A stretch of DNA of 64,000 nucleotides from NCBI GenBank assembly GCA_019114225.1, contig DXFW01000004.1, forward strand, positions 1-64,000, written 5' to 3'. The position numbers and the translations under genes are program-made. Positions 57,836-64,000 of this stretch are shown one piece after another; the first letter of the stretch is position 1; each line of letters opens with the position of its first letter. The DNA comes from Candidatus Allofournierella pullicola. Its GTDB lineage: Bacteria; Bacillota; Clostridia; Oscillospirales; Ruminococcaceae. Under the pieces are notes generated by a model. It was not told the DNA's origin, did no database searches, and saw nothing but the letters and a program-made list of their open reading frames with translations.

Positions 57836-59602
57836 TCACTTGGTCAGCGGCGCCAGATACTTTTGTTCGTAGGTGGCAAGACGGGCGTTGAAGGCCGCGT
57901 CCTGACCCGCCAGCAGGGTGTGCTTGCGGGCGTGCATGTCCGGGTCGTCGGTCTCGTCGCCGATGAGCCGGGCGGCGATATTGGAACAGTGGTCGGAAAT
58001 GCGCTCGGTGTTGGTGAGCACGTCCAGGAACAAAAGCCCCGGCTCAATGCCGCATTCGCCGGCCTTCAGGCGGGTGATGTGCTCCTCGCGCATGACGTCG
58101 CACATCCGGTCCACCGTTTCCTCCAGCGGCTCCACCTGAGCCGCCAGGGCGGCGTCCGCCTGGGTGAAGGCGTCTCCGGCGAGGCGCTGCACCTCGCCCA
58201 CCGCGTCGAACAGCAGCGCCGCCTGGCTTCTGGCGGAGGCGGAAAAATTCCACTCCTGTTCCGACAGCTGGCGGGCGCAGTCCATCAGGTTCACGGTGTA
58301 GTCGCCGATCCGTTCGTACTCGCCCACAAATTTCAAAAGCTCGCTCACCGCGTGGCTCTCGCTCTCGGTGAGCTCCTGGTCGCTGATACGGATGAGGTAG
58401 TCGGTGATGGAAACCTCCATCTTGTCCAGCAGTTCCTCCCGGTGGGCGACGCTGGCCGCCACCTCCGCGTCGAATTTGGTGAACAGGCCCACCGTTTTGT
58501 CGAAGTTGGTGCGGGTGCGGCTGGCCATTTTTTCCACCGCGTTCTTGGCCTGCTGCAGGGCCACCGCCGGGCTTTGCAGCAGGCGCTGGTCCAGCACCGG
58601 CATGGACAGGTCCGCCGCTTCGCCCTCTTTTTCGGGGATGGTGCGCTCCGCCAGCCAGGCCAGCGCCTTGGTGAAGGGCATGAACAGCAGGGTGACCACC
58701 ACGTTGAACAGGGTGTGGAAGTTGGCGATGTCGCCCTTGGTCATCACGTCGTTCCAGAAGGGGAACAGGCCCGCGGCCTTCAGGCCGTAGACCCCCGCCA
58801 GGAACACGGCGGTGCCGATGACGTTGAAGTAAAGGTGCACGATGGCGCTGCGCTTGGCCGCCGTGGAAGCGCCCATGGAGGCGATGAGGGGGGTGGAGCA
58901 GGTGCCGATGTTCTGGCCCAGGATGATGGGGATGGCGCTGCCCCAGGTGACCACGCCGGTGCTGGAAAGGGCCTGCAGAATGCCCACGCTGGCGGAGGAG
59001 GACTGGATGGCCACGGTGACCAGCGCGCCCGCCAGCACGCCCAGCACGGGGTTTTGCAGCTGGGTGAACAGCTGCACGAAGAGGGGGCTGTCCTTCAGGG
59101 GCGCCACCGCCTTCTCCATGGTGAACAGGCCGGTGAACAGAATGCCGAAGCCCATGCAGATCTGGCCGATGTTGCGCTTTTTGGGGCTCTTCATAAACAC
59201 GAACAGCACCGCGCCGACAAAGGCCACGATGGGGCTGAAGGTGCTGGGTTTGAGCATGGTGAGCACCCAGCCGGAGCCGGAGATGTCGCTCAGGCGGATG
59301 AGCTGGCCGGTGACGGTGGTGCCGATGTTGGCGCCCATGATAATGCCGATGGCCTGGGACAGGGTGAAAATGCCGCTGTTCACAAGGCCGATACAGATGA
59401 CGGTGGTGCCCGCGCTGGACTGGATGAGCCCGGTGAGGATGGCGCCCAGAAGCACCGCCTTCCACACGCTGCTGGTCAGCCGCTGCAGCACAGCCTCCAT
59501 CTTGCCGCCCGCCAGTTTTTCCAGGCCGGTGCCCATGATGGACATGCCATACAAAAACAGGGCGATACCCCCCGCCAGGTTGATGACATTAAAGATGGTC
59601 AT
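57836..59602 (-). CDS. Na/Pi cotransporter with PhoU domain (first paralogue)
   Basis: 588 residues. Two inverted Na/Pi-cotransporter repeats: MSIMGTGLEKLAGGKMEAVL ... IQSSAGTTVICIGLVNSGI, and later IQSSSASVGILQALSSTGV with QSS motifs that form the ion/phosphate site. The C-terminal ~220 residues form a PhoU-like helical domain (ELLKFVGEYERIGDYTVNLM, NTERISDHCSNIAARLIG). Imports phosphate with sodium. A closely similar protein is encoded at 60478-62262. Confidence 0.93.
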   Translation of the reverse strand: MTIFNVINLAGGIALFLYGMSIMGTGLEKLAGGKMEAVLQRLTSSVWKAVLLGAILTGLIQSSAGTTVICIGLVNSGIFTLSQAIGIIMGANIGTTVTGQLIRLSDISGSGWVLTMLKPSTFSPIVAFVGAVLFVFMKSPKKRNIGQICMGFGILFTGLFTMEKAVAPLKDSPLFVQLFTQLQNPVLGVLAGALVTVAIQSSSASVGILQALSSTGVVTWGSAIPIILGQNIGTCSTPLIASMGASTAAKRSAIVHLYFNVIGTAVFLAGVYGLKAAGLFPFWNDVMTKGDIANFHTLFNVVVTLLFMPFTKALAWLAERTIPEKEGEAADLSMPVLDQRLLQSPAVALQQAKNAVEKMASRTRTNFDKTVGLFTKFDAEVAASVAHREELLDKMEVSITDYLIRISDQELTESESHAVSELLKFVGEYERIGDYTVNLMDCARQLSEQEWNFSASARSQAALLFDAVGEVQRLAGDAFTQADAALAAQVEPLEETVDRMCDVMREEHITRLKAGECGIEPGLLFLDVLTNTERISDHCSNIAARLIGDETDDPDMHARKHTLLAGQDAAFNARLATYEQKYLAPLTK

Positions 59603-59690
59603 ATCGCTCCGCCCTTCACGCGGCCTGGGCCGCTTGGTTAATTTCTGGTTAAATCCAAGTTAAAACTCTGTAAGCGGTTTGATTATACCA

Positions 59691-60353
59691 TCAAGAGCGG
59701 GCCCTGGGCAAGAAGGACCCCCGCGAAAACCCGCACAACGGGGCGGAAAAAAGAAATTTTGAACAAAACAGGGCACATCTGTCCAAACGGTTCAGCCCCG
59801 CCGCGGCCAGCGCCAGCGCCCCAAGCGCCGCCAGCGCAAACAGCACCGCTTCGTCCCGGTGGACGGCGCCGCCCGACAGGTCGGCATGGGAGAGGGTGAG
59901 CGTGCCCTGGCCGCTCTCGGCCCGGAACACAAGGTCGGTCAGCCGGCGGGGCACTTCCAGCTCCGCCTCGGCGGACCCGCCCCCGGCGGGCAGCTCCACC
60001 CGGGCCAGGCAAAGGCCGGCGGTGTTGTCCGGCTGCAGGTCGCCGGGGCCCTCCACCACCAGCAGGCCGTCCGCGCCCTCGGCGGCGTATTCCACGGTCA
60101 GCCGGTAGCTGCCCGGCTCCAGCGTCAGGTGCTCCACTGCGGCGGTGTGCCCCGGCTCCAGCGTCAGCGCCTGCGCGCCGGTTTCGGCCCGGTCCACGGT
60201 GCCGGCGGCAAAGTCCGCGCCGCTCATGGAAAAGAAGAACTGTTCCTGCCCGGCGCGGGCCGCCAGCAGCAGCCCCGCCGCCGCCAGCAGCGCGGCCAGC
60301 AATGCCGCGCCCCGCTTCTGGGCGGCCGAAACGCTGCGCTTTGCATTCGTCAA
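59691..60353 (-). CDS. Small exported/membrane protein between the two phosphate transporters
   Basis: About 220 residues from a TTG at 60353, six bases after GGGGAGGGG; no ATG is in reach. N-terminal helix (GAALLAALLAAAGLLLAARA), an external beta-rich domain of ~130 residues (VEHLTLEPGSYRLTVEYAAE ... AEAELEVPRRLTDLVFRAE), then a second helix (AVLFALAALGALALAAAGL) and a basic, Cys-containing tail. The fold resembles a carbohydrate-binding-type beta sandwich at the cell surface. No family recognised. Confidence 0.55.
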   Translation of the reverse strand: MTNAKRSVSAAQKRGAALLAALLAAAGLLLAARAGQEQFFFSMSGADFAAGTVDRAETGAQALTLEPGHTAAVEHLTLEPGSYRLTVEYAAEGADGLLVVEGPGDLQPDNTAGLCLARVELPAGGGSAEAELEVPRRLTDLVFRAESGQGTLTLSHADLSGGAVHRDEAVLFALAALGALALAAAGLNRLDRCALFCSKFLFSAPLCGFSRGSFLPRARS

Positions 60354-60427
60354 GGTGATCCCCTCCCCGTTTCTACCATCATAGCAGATGGCCCGCGGGA
60401 TTTCCAGTAAAAGGCCCCGGCGGGCAG

Positions 60428-60461
60428 AAAAAGACCCCCGCAGCCAGCGGCTGCAGGGGTC
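60428..60461 (-). terminator. Terminator of the second phosphate transporter
   Basis: GACCCCTGCAGCC-GCT-GGCTGCGGGGGTC on the minus strand followed by TTTTTC (one bulge); 17 bases after the stop. Confidence 0.85.
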
Positions 60462-60477
60462 GGAGTGCAAAGAGATC

Positions 60478-62262
60478 TCAGGCTTCGGTGGGCGCTTCGA
60501 TGCCCAGAGGCACGAGGTAGGTCTCGCGGGCGGCTTCCAGGCGGCGGTTGAACTCGTCGTCATGGCCGGCCAGCAGCGAGTGCTTGCGGGAGTGGGCGTC
60601 CAGATCGTCGGCGCTCATGCCCACGATACGGGCGGCAATGTTGGAGCAGTGGTCGGAAATGCGCTCGGTGTTGGTGAGCACGTCCAGGAACACCACGCCG
60701 CCTTCAATGCTGCAGTCGCCCTGCTTCAGACGGCCGATGTGCCGCTCACGCAGCGCGTCGCACATCTCGTCCACCGTCTCTTCCAGGGGCTCCACCTGGG
60801 CGGCCAGGGCCGCGTCCTCGGAGGCAAACGCGTCGCCCGCAATGCTCAGGGCCTTGTCGGCGCACTTCTGCAGCTGGTCCAGCTCGTTCCAGGCGCTCTT
60901 GGAGAGGGTGATCTCCTCCTCGTGAATGCGCTGGGCGCACTGGAGGATGTTGATGGAGTAGTCGCCGATCCGCTCGTATTCCGAGATGAACTTCAAAAGC
61001 TCGCTCACCTGGCGGCTCTCGCCCTCGTTCAGCTCCTGGTCGCTGATCTGCAACAGGTAGTTGGTGATGGTGACCTCCATCTTGTCCAGCAGTTCCTCCC
61101 GGTGGGTGATGGTCGTGGTCACCTCCGGGTCGTAGCGGCGCAGCTGGTCAAAGGAGAGCTGGAAGTTGCGCTGGGCGCGGCGGGCCATCTTTTCAACGGC
61201 GCCCTGGGCCTGCTGCAGCGCAACGGCGGGGCTGGAGATGAGCCGCTGGTCCAGAACGGGCATGTCCAGATCGGCGGAGTCCTGCGCCTTTTCGGGCACG
61301 GTGTGCACCGCCAGCCAGGCCAGCACCTTGGTAAAGGGCAGGAACAGCAGGGTGACCACCACGTTGAACAGGGTGTGGAAGTTGGCAATGCCGCTGCGGT
61401 CGATGACCTGGTCCCAGAAGGGGAAGAAGCCGGCGGCTTTCAGGCCGTAGATGGCTACCAGGAAGATGGCGGTGCCGATGATGTTGAAGTAAACGTGCAC
61501 CATGGCGCTGCGGCGGGCGGCGGTGGAGGTGCCGATGGAGGCCAGCAGGCTGGTGGAGGTGGTGCCGATGTTCTGGCCCAGGATGATGGGAATGGCGCTG
61601 CCCCAGGTGACCACGCCGGTGCTGGAAAGCGCCTGCAGAATGCCCACGCTGGCGGAGGAGGACTGGATGGCCACGGTGACCAGAGTGCCTGCCAGCACAC
61701 CCAGGATGGGGTTTTCCAGGCTGGAGAACAGCTGCACGAAGAGGGGGCTGTCTTTGAGGCCGCTCACGCCCGCCTCAATGGTGAACATGCCGGTGAACAG
61801 AATGCCGAAGCCCATGCAGATCTGGCCGATGTTGCGCTTTTTGGGGCTCTTGAAAAAGACGAAGAGCACCGCGCCGATGAAGGCCACGATGGGGCTGAAG
61901 GTGCTGGGCTTCAGCAGGGTGAAGATCCAGCCGGAGCCGGTGATGTCGCTCAAACTCAGCAGCTGGCCGGTGACGGTGGTGCCGATGTTGGCGCCCATGA
62001 TAATGCCGATGGCCTGGGGCAGCGCCAGAATGCCGCTGTTCACAAGGCCCACCACGATGACCGTGGTGCCGGAAGAGGACTGGATGAGGGCGGTGATCAC
62101 CGTGCCCAGCAGCACGCCCTTCCAAACGCTGTTGGTCAGCCGCTGGAGAATGGCTTCCAGTTTGCCGCCCGCCAGCTTTTCCAGGCCGATGCCCATGATG
62201 GACATGCCGTAGAGAAACAGAGCAAGGCCGCCGGCCACATTGAACACGTCGAATATGGTCAT
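60478..62262 (-). CDS. Na/Pi cotransporter with PhoU domain (second paralogue)
   Basis: 594 residues from the ATG at 62262, six bases after GAGGTG. Same architecture as the other copy: QSSSGTTVIVVGLVNSGI and QSSSASVGILQALSSTGVVT transport motifs, then a PhoU domain (LLKFISEYERIGDYSINILQ, NTERISDHCSNIAARIVG). Long stretches are near-identical to the copy at 57836, so the two arose by duplication. Both copies look intact, which suggests a use for two phosphate importers, or dosage. Confidence 0.93.
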   Translation of the reverse strand: MTIFDVFNVAGGLALFLYGMSIMGIGLEKLAGGKLEAILQRLTNSVWKGVLLGTVITALIQSSSGTTVIVVGLVNSGILALPQAIGIIMGANIGTTVTGQLLSLSDITGSGWIFTLLKPSTFSPIVAFIGAVLFVFFKSPKKRNIGQICMGFGILFTGMFTIEAGVSGLKDSPLFVQLFSSLENPILGVLAGTLVTVAIQSSSASVGILQALSSTGVVTWGSAIPIILGQNIGTTSTSLLASIGTSTAARRSAMVHVYFNIIGTAIFLVAIYGLKAAGFFPFWDQVIDRSGIANFHTLFNVVVTLLFLPFTKVLAWLAVHTVPEKAQDSADLDMPVLDQRLISSPAVALQQAQGAVEKMARRAQRNFQLSFDQLRRYDPEVTTTITHREELLDKMEVTITNYLLQISDQELNEGESRQVSELLKFISEYERIGDYSINILQCAQRIHEEEITLSKSAWNELDQLQKCADKALSIAGDAFASEDAALAAQVEPLEETVDEMCDALRERHIGRLKQGDCSIEGGVVFLDVLTNTERISDHCSNIAARIVGMSADDLDAHSRKHSLLAGHDDEFNRRLEAARETYLVPLGIEAPTEA

Positions 62263-62628
62263 ACAATACACCTCAAAAATCGATTCCCCGCAAAATTACG
62301 TTCCGAAAGCGGCCCGGGCAATGGCGCGCCAGGCCGTGCGATTCGATTATAGCATGGGATTTAACATGGCTTCCACAGCCGGAGGACACATTTTACATAC
62401 ATTTTACCCAAAACGGGCCGAAAAACGAAAAACGGGGCCGTTTTTTCGGCGTTTTGCCCCGGCGGCGTTAAAAAAAGGCAAAATTTCTCCCGCGCGGGGC
62501 GGCGCGGAACAGGGCAAGAGAAAAGCGCCGCCCGGCGGAACACACCCCCGCAAAGCAAAAAAAGCCGCCCCCGGAGGGGCGGCAACTGTTCCGTATGGGA
62601 CGGGGAAGCGCGGGGACAGAGCCCCGCC
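62263..62628. other. Intergenic stretch with terminator
   Basis: About 365 bases. The end near 62280-62400 is upstream of the phosphate transporter and should hold its promoter. At 62557-62583 lies GCCGCCCC-TCCG-GGGGCGGC followed on the minus strand by TTTTTTT, the terminator of the deacetylase gene. No gene is supported. Confidence 0.55.
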
Positions 62629-63552
62629 TCACAGAGCGGCCAGGGTATAGCCCGCGGCCCGCAGCCCGTCGATGAGCTCGCCCAGCATGGCGCTGTTGGT
62701 GGCCATGGGGTGCAAGAGATAGACCGCGTTCGGGTGGGCGGCGGCCAGCGCCTTTTCCAGGCTTTCGGCCTTATCCGGCTGGGCGTTCGCGTCCCAGTCG
62801 GCATAGGCGTAGCTCCAGAACACGCTGCGCATGCCCTCGTTTGCGGCCAGGGCCAGCAGCCGCTGGCTGAACACCCCTTCCGGGAACCGGAACAGGGTGG
62901 GGGCCACGCCGAACTGCTGGGCAAACTGGGCGTTGAAGTCGGTGATCTCCGCCCGGGCCTCCTCGTCGGAGAGGGCGGTCATGTCCTTGTGGGTGGCCGA
63001 GTGACTGCCCACCGTGTGGCCTTCCGCCAGCATGCGCTCCACCGTTTCGGCGTTGTTTTTGGCGTAGCTGCCCACCACAAAGAAGGTGGCGGGGGCGTTT
63101 TTCTCCTTCAGCGTGTCCAGAATGGCGGCGGAGTAGCCCGTCTCATAGCCGAAGTCGAAGGTCAGATAAATGGTGGGCGTTTCGGCCTCGGGGGCAAGGA
63201 ACACGCCGCCCCACTGGCCGTATTTTTCCTGGTAGGTCACCGCGCCGATGGGCTGGTTGCGCTCGTTCACCTGCTTGCCCTGGCCCCAGCCCAGCCGCTC
63301 GGTCTCCAGACCCGTCAGGTCAAAGGGCGTGGCCAGCGCCGGCCAGTTCACCCCTTCCGGGGCGGGGCTGGGCGTGGGCGCGGGAGTGGGCGAAGGGGAG
63401 GGGGCAGGCGCGGCGCTGGCCGCGCTGCTCACCGGGGCGGACGCGGACCCGGAGACCGGGTCCGCCGCAGGAGCCGGGCGGAGGAACACCCCCACCGCCA
63501 GGGCAATGCAACACACCGCCGCAAACATGCAAAGAAGAGCCAGCCTGCGCAT
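62629..63552 (-). CDS. Polysaccharide deacetylase, PdaA-like
   Basis: 307 residues. An N-terminal signal/anchor helix (LALLCMFAAVCCIALAVGVF), then an Ala/Pro/Ser-rich linker (about 25-70) and a NodB domain. It follows the PdaA (delta-lactam-forming N-acetylmuramic deacetylase) pattern: VYLTFDFGYETGYSAAILDT where other deacetylases have TFDDG, the metal pair in HTVGSHSATHKDM, LFRFPEGVFSQRLL and VYLLHPMATNSAML. PdaA works in spore cortex peptidoglycan. The third residue of the TFD-x-G motif is Phe here (Asn in B. subtilis PdaA). Confidence 0.88.
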   Translation of the reverse strand: MRRLALLCMFAAVCCIALAVGVFLRPAPAADPVSGSASAPVSSAASAAPAPSPSPTPAPTPSPAPEGVNWPALATPFDLTGLETERLGWGQGKQVNERNQPIGAVTYQEKYGQWGGVFLAPEAETPTIYLTFDFGYETGYSAAILDTLKEKNAPATFFVVGSYAKNNAETVERMLAEGHTVGSHSATHKDMTALSDEEARAEITDFNAQFAQQFGVAPTLFRFPEGVFSQRLLALAANEGMRSVFWSYAYADWDANAQPDKAESLEKALAAAHPNAVYLLHPMATNSAMLGELIDGLRAAGYTLAAL

Positions 63553-63574
63553 AACAGCGCTCCTTTCCGGGCGG

Positions 63575-63928
63575 TCAGCCGCCCTCGCTCATCACCACCA
63601 CGTTGGCCTTGGCGGGCAGGCAGGCGGCCCAGTCGTCCTGGCGGCTCAGCCAGCCGTACCCCTCGCACAGATGGTCGGGGCAGGGGGAGTCCACAAAGGC
63701 GATGGCGCCGTCCTTCACCTCCAGATGGATGGTGTAAATGCCGGTGTCCACGTCGTAGCGGGCGTTTTTGTTCAGGGGGATCTCCATGGTCTGACCGTCC
63801 TCGCCGTAGGTCAGCACCGCCGTGCCGCCCGTCGGGCGCAGCTGCAGCACCGCGAACAGTACCAGCGCCACCGCCAGCAGCACACCGGCGAAGATGAGAT
63901 TGGTTTTCAGGGCCTTTTTGTCCTTCAT
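63575..63928 (-). CDS. NusG domain II-containing membrane-anchored protein
   Basis: 117 residues from the Met at 63928 (GAGG upstream). One N-terminal helix (TNLIFAGVLLAVALVLFAVL), then a small beta domain. VDSPCPDHLCEGYGWLSRQD followed by ACLPAKANVVVMSEGG is the NusG-domain-II pattern with two conserved Cys, known from stand-alone proteins in Firmicutes (often near rnf/apbE-like genes). It lies 22 bases upstream of the deacetylase gene and probably shares its transcript. Confidence 0.85.
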   Translation of the reverse strand: MKDKKALKTNLIFAGVLLAVALVLFAVLQLRPTGGTAVLTYGEDGQTMEIPLNKNARYDVDTGIYTIHLEVKDGAIAFVDSPCPDHLCEGYGWLSRQDDWAACLPAKANVVVMSEGG

Positions 63929-64000
63929 CAATGGGACCTCGCGTTTCGTTGGATTCCCCTTCATTATAACAGAAAACACCCGGCGGGCAAATGGTTTTCA

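Noticed and set aside
57818-62352. Very long plus-strand frames (607 and 654 codons) across the phosphate transporters
   Set aside because: Shadows of the minus-strand genes; His/Gly/Gln-rich repeats arise from the GC-rich third positions of the real genes.
1-64000. CRISPR array
   Set aside because: No regularly spaced direct repeats were seen anywhere; the repeats noted are single hairpins, one direct pair or inverted pairs.

Overview
The window looks like a chromosome segment of a gut-type Firmicute, most likely a Clostridia/Oscillospiraceae relative. This placement is inference from gene content: Gram-positive style lipoproteins and strong AGGAGG ribosome sites, a minimal SUF (SmsCB) pair, PopT/DUF368, a PdaA-like deacetylase, RF3, and mobile elements of the RepA/MobV/DUF6076/large serine recombinase type. 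It falls into two very different halves. Positions 1 to about 33.5 kb are a patchwork of mobile or horizontally acquired blocks of varying base composition. Positions from about 33.6 kb to the end are uniformly very GC-rich and carry ordinary chromosomal genes, mostly closed by strong hairpin terminators.

Left half, in order. (a) Remains of a phage tail module: tape-measure pseudogene and tail-assembly chaperone fragment, with two small genes (DUF5655, DUF1801) between them. (b) A TetR regulator with two membrane proteins. (c) A compact five-gene minus-strand operon (4283-7258) with its own promoter and terminator: flavin reductase, MarR regulator, radical SAM A, CGGC-domain protein, radical SAM B. 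This fits the 'radical SAM mobile pair' arrangement, whose function is unknown. (d) A plasmid-like block: DUF6075, ParM-like ATPase, ParR-like adaptor, tandem ribbon-helix-helix protein and a cytosine methyltransferase that has lost its C-terminus. (e) Assorted genes: LCM-type methyltransferase, membrane proteins, ATC-hydrolase family, ZIP transporter. (f) A zinc-uptake operon zur - small CxxC membrane protein - znuA - znuC - znuB - lipoprotein, with a perfect 23-bp palindrome next to the promoter. (g) A serine-recombinase fragment and the 3' part of a tRNA-Lys, then an AT-rich two-gene module (YwgA-like protein plus SAMHD1-type HD phosphohydrolase), then an IS200/IS605-type element. (h) An integrative mobilizable element (about 24.1-33.47 kb): DUF6076, RepA-like initiator, oriT-like hairpins, MobV relaxase, an ECF sigma/ABC exporter cargo operon, XRE regulator and a large serine recombinase.

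Right half: a lipoprotein; a TetR-controlled membrane-protein pair in which one gene is frameshifted beside a 39-bp direct repeat; an alpha/beta hydrolase; tRNA-Asn; prfC; a GNAT-methyltransferase fusion; an HtrA protease; a secreted esterase-like lipoprotein; nitroreductase; two Cro/C1 regulators; SLOG protein; exonuclease III; PopT; an ECF sigma/anti-sigma operon with two membrane proteins; UMF1 transporter; phospholipase C-like protein; NYN-LOTUS protein; SmsCB; acyltransferase; two paralogous Na/Pi cotransporters around a small membrane protein; PdaA-like deacetylase and a NusG-II-domain protein.

The best candidates for something undescribed are the radical SAM/CGGC/flavin reductase operon and the YwgA-HD module. 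All family assignments come from reading motifs by eye; no database search was run.
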